From: Protaetiibacter intestinalis
Lineage (GTDB): Bacteria; Actinomycetota; Actinomycetes; Actinomycetales; Microbacteriaceae
Assembly (NCBI RefSeq): GCF_003627075.1
Contig: NZ_CP032630.1
Coordinates: 682,001 to 746,000, forward strand
Reading direction: 5' to 3'
Length of the DNA stretch: 64,000 nt
Below, one piece after another: positions 25,708 to 35,047 of the stretch. The position numbers were made by a program, and so were the translations under genes. The notes under the pieces are model-generated. The model saw only the letters and a list, made by a program, of their open reading frames with translations. It was not told the DNA's origin and made no database searches. Numbering within the stretch: position 1 is the first letter of the stretch; every line of letters begins with the position of its first letter.

Positions 25708-26352
25708 ATGGAATCCTCGGCCCCCTCCCCCGGCCGCCAGGCGCGGCGCAAGGCGGCGACGCGCCGCGCCATCATGGAGGCCGCCGACCGGCTCTTCACC
25801 GAGCGCGGCTACGTCGAGACGACGATGGAGGACATCGCCGAGGCCGCCGACGTCGGCGTGCGCACCATCTACCTGCACTTCGACGGGAAGTCGGGCATCC
25901 TGCTCGCCCACTTCGACGACTGGCTCGACGCGTTCGTCGACGCCCTCCGCGCGCGACCCGTCGACGAGCCGGTGCCCGACGCGATCGCGGCGGCGCTCGC
26001 CCGGATGGTGGCGGACGGCTGGACGGACCGCAGCTACGGCGAGATGACGCGCCCGCATCCCACGGTGCAGTTCATCGGCGACGGCGCGCTCGAGATCGCG
26101 GGCCACATCATGCACTCCTGGGTGCGCGCGCAGGAGCGGCTCGCGGCCGACGTCGCCGAGCGCGGCGGCCACTCCCCCGACGCACTCGAGCCGTGGAGCC
26201 GCGCCGCCGAGATCTTCGCCGCCTGGACCGCCACGATCCTCTACGCGCGCGACGGCTACGCGCGCGGCGAGCTGCCCGCGGGGGAGAGCGGCAACACGAT
26301 CGGCGCCCGCATCGCCCGTCAGGTGGCCGACGGCTCGGCGTCCCGCCGGTAG
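25708..26352 (+). CDS. TetR-family transcriptional regulator
   Basis: A 214-residue repressor. The N-terminal HTH is standard: RRKAATRRAIMEAADRLFTERGY, then TTMEDIAEAADVGVRTIYLHFDGKSG is spread over residues 13-60. The ligand domain is unassigned. The ATG follows TAGGGT by eight bases, suggesting a nearly leaderless transcript. It lies downstream of the ABC exporter and may sense the exported compound. The 3' end overlaps the convergent pyrimidine reductase gene by 34 bp. Confidence 0.9.
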   Translation: MESSAPSPGRQARRKAATRRAIMEAADRLFTERGYVETTMEDIAEAADVGVRTIYLHFDGKSGILLAHFDDWLDAFVDALRARPVDEPVPDAIAAALARMVADGWTDRSYGEMTRPHPTVQFIGDGALEIAGHIMHSWVRAQERLAADVAERGGHSPDALEPWSRAAEIFAAWTATILYARDGYARGELPAGESGNTIGARIARQVADGSASRR

Positions 26353-27062
26353 CGCAGCAGCAGGGTCGACCCGGAGCGCAGCACGTGCACGAGCTCGAGT
26401 CGGCGCGGCTCGGGCAGCTCGCCGGCCGCGATCCGCCGCGCGTCACCCGCCTCGAGGCTCGGCGCCACGGTCACGCACAGCTCGTCGACGACGTCGGCCG
26501 CGAGCAGCGCCCCGAAGAGGTGCGGCCCGCCCTCGCACAGGATGCGCGTGAGCCCCCGGGCGTGGAGCGCCGCGACGGCGGCCGCCGCGTCGATGCGCCC
26601 GCCCCGGCCCGCCTCCACGACCTCCGCGCGCTCCGCGAAGGCCCGGGTGTCGTGCCCCTCGGTCGTCACGACGATCGGGGGCACGGGGGCCTCGACGAAG
26701 ATGCGGGAGTCCGGGTCGAGGTCGAGCGCGCCCGACACGATCGCGAACACCGGATGCGGCGGCAGCCCGTGCGCCGCACGCCAGGCCGCCGACTCCTCCG
26801 CGACCCGCAGCGGACCGTAGCCCTCGGCGCGCACCGTGCCCGCACCGACGACCACGACATCCGCGGCGCGACGCAGCAGTTCGAAGTAGCGGCGGTCGGC
26901 GGCGTCGCCGAGTCCCCCCGAGAGCCCGTCGCGGGTGGCCGCGCCGTCGACCGACGAGACGAAGTTGACCCGCAGCATCGGGTCGGCGCGACGCAGCTCG
27001 GCGGTGAGCGCGTCGTCGTCGAGGTCGTCGGCGGGGTCGGGCCAGACCCGGTCGATCCTCAC
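26319..27062 (-). CDS. Pyrimidine reductase family protein (RibD C-terminal-like)
   Basis: A 247-residue NADPH-dependent reductase with the RibD C-terminal/DHFR-like fold. Motifs are LRVNFVSSVDGAATRDG, VVVGAGTVRAEGYGPLR and RILCEGGPHLFGALLA. It is a stand-alone protein without the deaminase domain, as often seen in actinobacteria. The true role may be in riboflavin or an unknown reduction. The GTG at 27062 overlaps the folP stop (GTGA), which sets the start, although the frame is open to 27095. Confidence 0.88.
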   Translation of the reverse strand: MRIDRVWPDPADDLDDDALTAELRRADPMLRVNFVSSVDGAATRDGLSGGLGDAADRRYFELLRRAADVVVVGAGTVRAEGYGPLRVAEESAAWRAAHGLPPHPVFAIVSGALDLDPDSRIFVEAPVPPIVVTTEGHDTRAFAERAEVVEAGRGGRIDAAAAVAALHARGLTRILCEGGPHLFGALLAADVVDELCVTVAPSLEAGDARRIAAGELPEPRRLELVHVLRSGSTLLLRYRRDAEPSAT

Positions 27063-27931
27063 ATGTTGTGCTTCAGCCACGCGGGCTCCCGCCATCCGAG
27101 GATCGCCTCCGTCATCCGCACCGCGGCGACGCTCGCCCGCACGTCGTGCACGCGCACGATGCGCGCCCCGTTCACGATCGACACGACCGCCGAGGCGAGC
27201 GAGCCCTCGAGCCGCTCGTACTGGGTGCGGTCGAGCGTCTCGCCGATGAAGTCCTTGTTCGAGAGCGCCACGAGCACGGGCGGCCCGAGCTCGGCCACCT
27301 CGCCGAGGCGACGCGTGAGCTCGAGCGAGTGCAGGGTGTTCTTGTTGAGGTCGTGCCCGGGGTCGACGATGAGGTGCTCGAACGGCACGCCCGCCGCGAG
27401 CGCCGTCTCGATGCGCGAGCGCAGGTGCGCCACGACCGTGTCGACGACGTCGTCGTACCGGGGGCTCGGATGCGGCGTGCGGGGAGGCGTGAGCGAGTGC
27501 GTGAGCACGAGGTGACCGCCGCCCGCCGCCACCGCGCCCGCCATGTCGGGGTCCCAGAGGCCCGAGGTGTCGTTGACGACGTCCGCCCCCGCCGCGAGGG
27601 CGGCCTCGGCGACGCGCGCCGAGAAGGTGTCGACCGAGATGACCACGTCGGATGCCGCGCGGATCGCCGCGACGAGCGGCACGATCCGGTCGAGCTCCTC
27701 GGCGAGCTCGACCACCGGTCCGCGGCCGAACGGCACCCCGCCGACGTCGACCCAGTCGGCGCCGTCCGCGACCGCCGCGAGCGAGGCCTCGACGGCGCGG
27801 TCGAGGCCGAAGGTGGCCCCCTTGTCGTGGAACGAGTCGGGCGTGCGGTTGACGATCGCCATGACGGCGACCCGGCGCGCGAAGTCGAACTCGCGCGAAC
27901 CGATGCGGCGCACGAGCGAGGCAGAGGTCAC
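27059..27931 (-). CDS. folP: Dihydropteroate synthase
   Basis: Folate pathway enzyme that joins p-aminobenzoate to dihydropterin pyrophosphate, 290 residues. Recognised by VMAIVNRTPDSFHDKG, the DVGGVPFGRGP loop (usually DIGG.STRPG), ISVDTFSARVAE and VNDTSG. The RPG replacement by PFGRGP marks the actinobacterial FolP2-like branch, so catalytic activity should be verified. The GTG at 27931 is near-leaderless: TAGCAT followed by seven bases. The -10 box includes the TAG stop of the upstream gene. It is followed in operon by the pyrimidine reductase. Confidence 0.85.
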   Translation of the reverse strand: MTSASLVRRIGSREFDFARRVAVMAIVNRTPDSFHDKGATFGLDRAVEASLAAVADGADWVDVGGVPFGRGPVVELAEELDRIVPLVAAIRAASDVVISVDTFSARVAEAALAAGADVVNDTSGLWDPDMAGAVAAGGGHLVLTHSLTPPRTPHPSPRYDDVVDTVVAHLRSRIETALAAGVPFEHLIVDPGHDLNKNTLHSLELTRRLGEVAELGPPVLVALSNKDFIGETLDRTQYERLEGSLASAVVSIVNGARIVRVHDVRASVAAVRMTEAILGWREPAWLKHNM

Positions 27932-27941
27932 GGGCTCGATG

Positions 27942-29192
27942 CTAGAGCTCCTCGAGCGGCACGTCCGGGTCGGCGAGCCGTGCGACGTCGACCGTCGCGC
28001 CCGCGAAGCCCGCGCGCACGAGCCGCTCGACGGCGTCCGCGACATCCCACACGTTGACGTTCATGCCCGCGACGACCGCGCCGCCGCGCACCCAGAAGGC
28101 GATGAACTCGCGTCCGGCGCGGTCGCCGCGGATCACCACCTCCCCCTCGGCGGCGAGCCGCGGGAAGCCCGTGTACTCCATGCCGAGGTCGAACTGGTCG
28201 GTGTAGAAGTACGGGATCGCGTCGTACGGGGTCTCGTCGCCGAGCATCGAGCGCGCGGCGTGCGGCCCGCCCTTCTCGGCGTTCGCCCAGTGCTCGCTGC
28301 GGATGCGGGCGGGCAGCCCGGCCGCCTCGAGCAGCGGGTGCACGGCGTTCGCGATGTCGCCGGCCGCCCAGATGCGCTCGTCGTCGGTGCGCAGCCGGGC
28401 GTCCACGTGCACCCCGTCGCCGGTGGCGAGGCCGGCCGCCTCGGCGAGGGACACGGCGGGTGCGGCGCCCACCGCGGCGACCACGACGTCCGCGGGCACC
28501 ACCTCGCCGCCGTCGAGCAGCACCCCGGTGACGACGACGCCCGTGCCGAGCACCTCGCGCACGGTCACGCCGCGGCGCAGCACGACGCCGTGCTCCTCGT
28601 GCAGCCGGGCGAAGTCGCCGCCGAGCTCCGCGCCGAGCTGCGAGGCGAGCGGCACCTCGCCGCGCATCAGCACCGCGACCTCGTTGCCGAGCGTGCGCGC
28701 GGTCGCCGCCACCTCCATGCCGATCCAGCCGGAGCCGATGAGCACCACCCGGCGCCCGCCACCCGCGAGCGCGGCGTGCAGCGCGTCGGCCTGGTCGATC
28801 GTGCGCAGCAGGTGCACGCCCGCGAGCCCGCCTCCCGGCACCGGCAGGGGGTTCGGCGTCGAGCCCGTCGCGAGCAGCAGCCTGTCGTAGTGCAGCGCGT
28901 CGCCGCCCGCGAGCCCCACGAGCCGCGCCGCGCGGTCGAGCGAGACGGCCGTCGAGCCGGGGACGAAGCGGATGCCGTGCTCGGCGTACCAGCCGAGCGG
29001 GTGCACCTCGAACGAGCCGCGTTCGTCGTCGCCCGCGAGGTATCCCTTCGAGAGCGGCGGCCGGATGTAGGGCGGATGCGGCTCCGCCCCGACCAGCTCG
29101 ACGTCGCCGTCGAAGCCGCGCTCGCGCAACTCGGCGGCGGCTCCCGCTCCGGCGAGTCCCCCGCCGACGATCACGATGCGTTCAGACACCAT
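27942..29192 (-). CDS. FAD-dependent NAD(P) oxidoreductase (ferredoxin/rubredoxin reductase type)
   Basis: A 416-residue flavoprotein. The N-terminal GGGLAGAGAAAELRERG binds FAD, YIRPPLSKGYL is typical of dioxygenase-type ferredoxin reductases, LATGSTPNPLP and the second dinucleotide fold VVLIGSGWIGMEVAATA bind NAD(P)H, and IWAAGDIAN closes FAD binding. It should pass electrons to a ferredoxin or rubredoxin encoded elsewhere. Leaderless start: TAGCAT-N6-ATG. Its stop lies in the -10 region of folP. Confidence 0.92.
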   Translation of the reverse strand: MVSERIVIVGGGLAGAGAAAELRERGFDGDVELVGAEPHPPYIRPPLSKGYLAGDDERGSFEVHPLGWYAEHGIRFVPGSTAVSLDRAARLVGLAGGDALHYDRLLLATGSTPNPLPVPGGGLAGVHLLRTIDQADALHAALAGGGRRVVLIGSGWIGMEVAATARTLGNEVAVLMRGEVPLASQLGAELGGDFARLHEEHGVVLRRGVTVREVLGTGVVVTGVLLDGGEVVPADVVVAAVGAAPAVSLAEAAGLATGDGVHVDARLRTDDERIWAAGDIANAVHPLLEAAGLPARIRSEHWANAEKGGPHAARSMLGDETPYDAIPYFYTDQFDLGMEYTGFPRLAAEGEVVIRGDRAGREFIAFWVRGGAVVAGMNVNVWDVADAVERLVRAGFAGATVDVARLADPDVPLEEL

Positions 29193-29253
29193 GTCCCGAT
29201 GCTAGGCAGTTCCTCGGCCGCACGGCAGGGCGCGGGGTGGATCGGTCGACGAT

Positions 29254-29293
29254 GCGGCCCCGCGCCCGCCAGCTCGGGCGGGCACGGGGCCGC
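29254..29293 (-). terminator. Terminator after the glycine-rich surface protein gene
   Basis: GCGGCCCCG and CGGGGCCGC (29254-29262 and 29285-29293) pair and are extended inward by CCCGCC/GGGCGG around a short loop. It sits 15 bp past the stop of the minus-strand gene at 29309 and upstream of the oxidoreductase promoter, which it would insulate. Confidence 0.7.
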
Positions 29294-29308
29294 GGGGACG
29301 GGCCCTCC

Positions 29309-31240
29309 TCAGAGACCCGTCCGGCGCAGCCGCCGCACGAGCGCGCCGGCGAGGGCTGCGAGCAGCAGGGTCGCGATCACCACGACCCAGGGGAGCGGGT
29401 CGTCCGGGTGCCCCACCTCGGCCACGGGTGCGGGATCCATCCCGGCCGCGTGGGCCGCGGGCGGCGCCTCCTCGCCGGTGTCGGCGGCCGCCGGGTCGGC
29501 GGCGTGCTCCGCCTCCGCCGCGTCCGTCGCGTCCGTCGCGTCGGCATCGGGGACGATCGAGGTGGGGGTGGGGTCGTCCGCGAGCATCGCGATCGCGGGG
29601 CTCGTCGCCGGGGCCTCGACCGCATCCGGGTTCTCGACCGCGTCCGGGGTGGAGCCGTCATCCGGGGTCTCGGTCTCGGGGTCGTCGGCGGGATCCGTGT
29701 CGCCCCCCGTCTCCGAGCCGCCCTCGTCGCCGGACTCGGGGTCGTCCCCCGGCACTTCGGGCACGGGCGGCGCCGTGGCGGTGACGATCCAGCTGTTCGA
29801 CCACACGGACAGCGACGTGGAGATCTGCGCCCACACCTGGTGCTCGCCGGGCTCGCGGGTGGAGAAGGCGAACACGTAGTCGCAGCTCGCACCCGGCGCG
29901 AGGCTCCCGCCGACCGCGGCGCACGAGCCCGTCGTCGCGGTGAGACCCACCGACTCGAGCACGCCGGGTTCGTAGACGGCGATCGGCCCCTGCCCGGTAT
30001 TGGTCAGGCGGAACACCCGGAGCGCGGCGCTGCCGTCGGCGACCACGGCGAGGGAGCCCGAGCCGACCTCCGCGATCCGCTGGTCCAGGCGTGGCGCGGT
30101 CACCGTGAAGGCCGCGGTGCCGAGGAGCGGGCCTGCGACGAACGTCTGGTCGCCGCGGTAGGTGGCGGCGACGGCGTGCTCGCCGGGTGCGAAGACGACG
30201 TCGAGGGAGGCGACCCCGCCCACGAGGGTGCCCTCGCCGAGGGCGACGTTGCCCTCGAAGAAGGCCACCTTGCCGCTCGGGACGGGAAGGCCGTCGCCCG
30301 CGGCGAAGACCCGCGCCCGCAGCGTCGTCGCCGAGCCGTCGCCGAGGATCGGGGAGGCGACCGCGTCGATGTAGCCCGTCGGGGACTTCACGGCCACGGG
30401 GATGACGTCGATCCAGCCGTCGCGCACGATCCCCGTGTCGTAGCCCGTGGTCGCCCCGGGGATGCTCGTCCAGTTCGCGCCGCCGGCACCGCCGCCGCCC
30501 GAGCCGAAGTAGGTCCCGGCGCCGCCGGCGTGGCCGCCCGGCCATCCGCCGCCACCGCCGCCGCCACCACCGCTGCCGAACACCGAGCTGATGCCGCGCT
30601 CGCCGTAGTTGTGCTCCCAGAGGCCGGCCCCCGCGGACCCCGCACCGGAGCCGGCGCCGGCGCTGCCCCAGTGCGCGGCGTCGCCTCCGCGGCCGCCCTC
30701 GAACTCGTTGCCGGCGTCGTCGAGGCCGCCACCGCCACCGCCTCCTCCGCCCGCGACCGCCGCCAGGCGGCCGTCGACGGAGAACTGGCTCGCCCCGCCG
30801 CCTGCACCGCCCGATCCGGCGGACACCCCGGAGGACGAGTAGTAGCTGAAGCTGCCGTCGCCGCCGCTGAGGCCGTTGGGCTGGGCGCCGCCCACCCCCC
30901 TGCCCTCGGCGACGGAGTCCGCTCCGGCCTGCCCGAGGTCGACGGTGATGAGCTGGCCGGGGGTGACGAGGATGCGGGCGTCGACGTAGCCGCCATGGCC
31001 GCCCTCGGCGCCGTGCAGCCCGCTGCCCCCGTCGCCGCCGACGAGGTAGACGTCGTAGGCGTAGACGCCGTCGGGCACGTACCACGAGGTCCGTTGCGCC
31101 TCGCCGTAGTCCCAGGTGAGGTCGACGGCGGAGGCGGGCGCGGCGGCGAGGCCGACCGCGGAGAGCAGGCCGCCGACGAGGGCGGCCGAGGTGAGGAGCG
31201 AGCCGCGGCGCAACGCCGCGCGCGAGGTGAGGAGATTCAT
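29309..31240 (-). CDS. Glycine-rich secreted surface protein with Ig-like domain and C-terminal anchor
   Basis: A 643-residue exported protein. A signal peptide ends near ASAVDLTW (residue 38). Residues 60-275 are a glycine-rich domain with runs of up to nine Gly, similar in style to Gly-rich domains of bacterial adhesins. An Ig-like domain (SGKVAFFEGNVALGEGTLVGG) and a choice-of-anchor-like domain follow. An acidic Pro/Asp/Glu-rich spacer leads to a single helix LPWVVVIATLLLAALAGALV and RRLRR tail. No LPxTG is seen. It faces a LAL regulator across a region with repeats, suggesting control. The function is unknown; adhesion is a guess. Confidence 0.8.
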   Translation of the reverse strand: MNLLTSRAALRRGSLLTSAALVGGLLSAVGLAAAPASAVDLTWDYGEAQRTSWYVPDGVYAYDVYLVGGDGGSGLHGAEGGHGGYVDARILVTPGQLITVDLGQAGADSVAEGRGVGGAQPNGLSGGDGSFSYYSSSGVSAGSGGAGGGASQFSVDGRLAAVAGGGGGGGGGLDDAGNEFEGGRGGDAAHWGSAGAGSGAGSAGAGLWEHNYGERGISSVFGSGGGGGGGGGWPGGHAGGAGTYFGSGGGGAGGANWTSIPGATTGYDTGIVRDGWIDVIPVAVKSPTGYIDAVASPILGDGSATTLRARVFAAGDGLPVPSGKVAFFEGNVALGEGTLVGGVASLDVVFAPGEHAVAATYRGDQTFVAGPLLGTAAFTVTAPRLDQRIAEVGSGSLAVVADGSAALRVFRLTNTGQGPIAVYEPGVLESVGLTATTGSCAAVGGSLAPGASCDYVFAFSTREPGEHQVWAQISTSLSVWSNSWIVTATAPPVPEVPGDDPESGDEGGSETGGDTDPADDPETETPDDGSTPDAVENPDAVEAPATSPAIAMLADDPTPTSIVPDADATDATDAAEAEHAADPAAADTGEEAPPAAHAAGMDPAPVAEVGHPDDPLPWVVVIATLLLAALAGALVRRLRRTGL

Positions 31241-31283
31241 GGATCCAGGCTCGCGATCGCGGCCCCGCCGCGGATCGGGCGAT

Positions 31284-31324
31284 CGTCCGAGACGACGTCC
31301 GAGATCCGTCGGACATCGTCCGAG
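31284..31324. promoter_or_regulatory. CGTCCGAG repeat cluster between surface protein and LAL regulator
   Basis: CGTCCGAG occurs at 31284-31291, 31296-31303 and 31317-31324. Between them GTCCGA (31297-31302) and TCGGAC (31309-31314) form a 6+6+6 inverted repeat. The cluster sits upstream of TAGGCT (31334-31339), a likely -10 of the LAL gene, and may be its binding site. This is inferred from symmetry and position. Confidence 0.5.
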
Positions 31325-31361
31325 AACCCGGCGCTAGGCTTCACCCGCGGGAGGCGGAAGC

Positions 31362-34268
31362 GTGGCGATCGGTGTGAGCGGTGCCGAGTTCGTCGGACGC
31401 CCACGCGAACGGGAGGCGGTGCGTCGCCTCGTCGACGAGCTCGCCTCCGGCACCCCGGGTCTCGTGCTGGTGAGCGGCGAAGCGGGGATCGGGAAGACCC
31501 GGCTCGTGGCGCAGGCGGTGGAGTACGCCGCCGAGCGCGGGCTGCAGGTGCTCGTCGGCCACTGCGTGCAGCTCGGCACCGAGGGGCTCGCCTACGCGCC
31601 GCTCGTCGAGGCGCTGCGGCAGCTGGTCCGCAGCGACGCCGAGGGGCTGGATGCCGTGCTCGGCCCGGCGCGTGAGCTCGTCATGCGGCTCACCTCGCGC
31701 GGACCGCTCGACGACGGCGACGAGCTGAGCGGCAGCCAGGTGCTCGAACTCGTGCTCGGTCTCGTGGAACGGCTCTCGGCGGTGCGGCCGCTGCTCATCG
31801 TCATCGAGGACCTCCACTGGGGCGACCGCTCGACCCTCGAGCTCGCGGCGTTCCTCGCCCAGAACCTGCGGGGCATGCCCGTGGGGCTGCTGTTCAGCTA
31901 CCGCAGCGACGAGGTCGACCGGCGCCATCCGCTGCGACAGCTCCTCACGAGCTGGGATCGCGCCCGGCTCGGCACCCGGCTCGAGCTCGCCCGCCTCGAC
32001 CGCGCCGAGCTGCGCGCCCTGCTCGCCGGCATCCTCGGCACCGACCCCGAGGAGGCGGTGCTCGACGCCGTGTACGAGCGCTCGGAGGGCAACGCCTTCC
32101 TGGCCGAGGAGCTGCTGAGCGTCGTGCGGTCCGGCGACCCCGAGGGGCTGCCGCCGTCACTGCGGGAGCTGCTGCTCGCCCGCCTCGACGGGCTCGAGCC
32201 CGCGACGGTCGACGTGCTGCGGCTCGCCGCGATCGCGGGACGCTCCGTGCCCGAGCGTCTGCTCGTCGCCGCATCCGGTCAGCCCGAGGCGGAGGTGCTC
32301 GCGGCGATCCGGGAGGCCGTGGAGGCGCACCTGCTGATCGTCGACGAGATGGGGGTCGGCTACCGCTTCCGGCACGCCCTCACCCGCGACGCGGTCTACG
32401 ACGACATGCTGCCGGGCGAACGGGTGGCGCTGCACGGCCGCTACGCGCGGGTGCTCGCCGCACGGCCCGAGCTGCTCGACGGCTCGGGGCTCTCGGGCGC
32501 CGCCTCGCTCGCACATCACGCCTTCGCGGCACGCGAGCTCCCCACCGCGCTCGGGGCGTCGATCGCGGCGGGGCGCGAGGCGAGCCGGCAGTTCGCGGCG
32601 CACGAGGCGCGGGCCCACTACGAGCGCGCCGTGCGGATCTGGTCGCAGCTGGACGCCGGGCAGCGCCCCGAGGAGTTCGACCGGGCCGAGCTGCTGCGGC
32701 TCGCGGCCGCCGCGGCGTTCGGGGCCGGCGATCTCGACCCCGCGCTCGAGCTCGCGCAGCAGGCGCGCGCCGAGCTGGGCGAGGAGGACCACGAGCGGCG
32801 GGCCGAGCTCGCCCTGTCGACCGGCACGGTGCTGCTCTCGCTCGGCCGGGCCCGCGACGCCGTCGAGCTGCTGAGCGGCGAGCTCGCGGGCCTGCCCGAA
32901 CGGGCGACGGCACGACGCGCGGACCTCGAGGCGGCGCTCGCGGCGACCCTCCTGCGGGTGCTCGACCTGGAGGGCTCGGCCGCCTCCGCGAGCCGTGCGG
33001 TCGAGTCCGCGCGCGCCACGGGGCGCATCCGGGCCGAGGCGGACGCGCTCATCACCCTCGGGGTGAGCTTCGGGCTGCAGGGCGACGAGGCCGGCATCGA
33101 CCGTCTCCGCGAGGGCATCGCCCGCGCGACCGAGGCGGGCGACTCCTTCATCATGGCGCGCGGCTACACCAACCTCGCCGATCTGCTCGAGTCGTGGGGG
33201 CGTTCCGCGGAGGCGATCGCGGCGGCGACGCCGGGGATCGCGAGCGCCGAACGCAGCGGGGTGCTGCGCACGATCGGCGCCTACCTCGCGGCGAACCTCG
33301 CCGAGTCCCGCCTGCGGCTCGGCGAGTGGGCGGAGGCGGAGGCGCTCCTGAGCGACTCGCTGCGGCGCCTGCCGGAGGGCGTGTTCGAGGCGAGCGCGCA
33401 GCTGCTGCGGGGCGAGCTCGCGCTGCTGCGCGGCGACCTCGCGACGCTCCCCGGCATCCTGGAGTCGCTGCGACGTCTGCCGATCGACCCCGACGACGAG
33501 CAGTTCCGGATGCCGATCGCCCAGCTCGAGGTGGAGCTGCACCGTGTCGCACGCGACTTCGACGCGGCACGCCGGGAGGCGCTCGACGCGGTGGGGATGC
33601 CGGAGCACCACCCCGCGCTCACGCGCTACCTGTGGCCGGTGATCTGGGCGGGACTGCGCGCGGAGGCGGAGCGGGTCGCCGTGACGGGCGACGAACCCGA
33701 CCCCGTGCTCGTCGCGCTCGCCGGGAGCCTCGCCACCCCGACGCCCCCGACGCTCGGCTACCGCGACCTCGCACTCGCCGAGCTGGCCGGCGTCGCGGAT
33801 CCGGAGCCCTGGCGGGCGGCGGTCGCCGCCTGGCGCCGCGTCGGCTGGCCGTGGCAGTTGGGCTACGCGCTGCTGCGGCTCGCGGAGGCGACTGCCGAGG
33901 CGGGCGAGCTGGACGCGGCGCGAGCGCCGCTGCTCGAGGCGCACGGGATCGCCGCATCGCTCGGGGCCGAGCCGCTCGCGACGGGCGCCCGGCGCCTCGC
34001 GCAGCGCACCCGGATCGTGCTCGCCGACCCGGATGCGGTGGCCGCGGCCGAGCAGGCCGACCCCCTGCAGCGCTACGGGCTGACCACCCGCGAGCGCGAG
34101 GTGCTCATGCTCGTGGCCGCGGGGCGGTCGAACCCGGAGATCGCCCGCGAGCTCTTCATCAGCGGCAAGACGGCGAGCACGCACGTGTCCAACATCCTGG
34201 CGAAGCTCGGGCTCGAGGGGCGGGTCGCGGCCGCGGGCCTCGTGCACCGCCTGGGGCTCGCCGATTGA
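31362..34268 (+). CDS. LuxR-family LAL regulator with AAA ATPase domain
   Basis: A large ATP-binding LuxR regulator of 968 residues. The N-terminal AAA domain has Walker A GEAGIGKT (near residue 38-45) and Walker B LLIVIEDLHWGD. The middle is a TPR-like array of helices, and the C-terminus is a LuxR HTH: LTTREREVLMLVAAGRSNPEIA, then KTASTHVSNILAKLG. Such proteins respond to a small inducer and ATP. The GTG at 31362 has GGAGG seven bases upstream. The divergent glycine-rich surface protein is the most likely target. Confidence 0.94.
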   Translation: MAIGVSGAEFVGRPREREAVRRLVDELASGTPGLVLVSGEAGIGKTRLVAQAVEYAAERGLQVLVGHCVQLGTEGLAYAPLVEALRQLVRSDAEGLDAVLGPARELVMRLTSRGPLDDGDELSGSQVLELVLGLVERLSAVRPLLIVIEDLHWGDRSTLELAAFLAQNLRGMPVGLLFSYRSDEVDRRHPLRQLLTSWDRARLGTRLELARLDRAELRALLAGILGTDPEEAVLDAVYERSEGNAFLAEELLSVVRSGDPEGLPPSLRELLLARLDGLEPATVDVLRLAAIAGRSVPERLLVAASGQPEAEVLAAIREAVEAHLLIVDEMGVGYRFRHALTRDAVYDDMLPGERVALHGRYARVLAARPELLDGSGLSGAASLAHHAFAARELPTALGASIAAGREASRQFAAHEARAHYERAVRIWSQLDAGQRPEEFDRAELLRLAAAAAFGAGDLDPALELAQQARAELGEEDHERRAELALSTGTVLLSLGRARDAVELLSGELAGLPERATARRADLEAALAATLLRVLDLEGSAASASRAVESARATGRIRAEADALITLGVSFGLQGDEAGIDRLREGIARATEAGDSFIMARGYTNLADLLESWGRSAEAIAAATPGIASAERSGVLRTIGAYLAANLAESRLRLGEWAEAEALLSDSLRRLPEGVFEASAQLLRGELALLRGDLATLPGILESLRRLPIDPDDEQFRMPIAQLEVELHRVARDFDAARREALDAVGMPEHHPALTRYLWPVIWAGLRAEAERVAVTGDEPDPVLVALAGSLATPTPPTLGYRDLALAELAGVADPEPWRAAVAAWRRVGWPWQLGYALLRLAEATAEAGELDAARAPLLEAHGIAASLGAEPLATGARRLAQRTRIVLADPDAVAAAEQADPLQRYGLTTREREVLMLVAAGRSNPEIARELFISGKTASTHVSNILAKLGLEGRVAAAGLVHRLGLAD

Positions 34269-34317
34269 TCTTCAGATTCAGCTAGCTTTCAGGGAACATG
34301 CAGGATACAATGGCGGC

Positions 34318-35010
34318 ATGAGCGACGGACCGAAGATCCTCATCGTCGACGACGAGCCCAACATCCGCGACCTCCTGACCACCAGCCTCCGCTTCGCCGG
34401 CTTCGCCGTGCGCGCGGTGAGCAACGGCGCGCAGGCCATCTCCGCGGTCCTCGACGAGGAGCCCGACCTCATCATCCTCGACGTCATGCTGCCCGACATG
34501 AACGGCTTCGGCGTCACGAAGCGGCTGCGGGCATCCGGCTACACGGCGCCCATCCTCTTCCTCACCGCGAAGGACGACACCGAGGACAAGATCACCGGCC
34601 TCACGGTCGGCGGCGACGACTACGTCACGAAGCCGTTCAGCCTCGACGAGATCGTCGCGCGCATCAAGGCGATCCTGCGCCGCACCATGCAGGACGAGGA
34701 GGACGCCATCATCCGCGCGGGCGAGCTCACGATGGACCAGGACACCCACGAGGTCACCGTGGGCGACGTCTCCGTCGAGCTCTCCCCCACCGAGTTCAAG
34801 CTGCTGCGCTACCTCATGCTCAACCCCAACCGGGTGCTGTCGAAGGCGCAGATCCTCGACCACGTGTGGGAGTACGACTTCAACGGCGACGCGGGCATCG
34901 TCGAGAGCTACATCTCCTACCTGCGCCGCAAGATCGACCAGCACTCGACCGAGCCGATGATCCAGACCAAGCGCGGCTTCGGCTACATGCTCAAGACCGC
35001 GAAGGCGTGA
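34318..35010 (+). CDS. OmpR-family response regulator
   Basis: DNA-binding response regulator of 230 residues. The receiver domain has the acidic pair at Asp11/Asp12, phospho-acceptor Asp55 (IILDVMLP) and Lys105 (VTKPF). The winged helix ends SYLRRKIDQ...IQTKRGFGYML. It is encoded just before a sensor kinase. The start is leaderless (TACAAT-N6-ATG). TTCAG repeats at 34271, 34277 and 34288, the last two 11 bp apart, overlap the -35 zone and suggest autoregulation. It resembles the TrcR/MprA group, but I cannot name the orthologue. Confidence 0.93.
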   Translation: MSDGPKILIVDDEPNIRDLLTTSLRFAGFAVRAVSNGAQAISAVLDEEPDLIILDVMLPDMNGFGVTKRLRASGYTAPILFLTAKDDTEDKITGLTVGGDDYVTKPFSLDEIVARIKAILRRTMQDEEDAIIRAGELTMDQDTHEVTVGDVSVELSPTEFKLLRYLMLNPNRVLSKAQILDHVWEYDFNGDAGIVESYISYLRRKIDQHSTEPMIQTKRGFGYMLKTAKA

Positions 35011-35047
35011 CCGCGCGGGCTCGGGCGGTACGGATGCGAGGCGCCTG

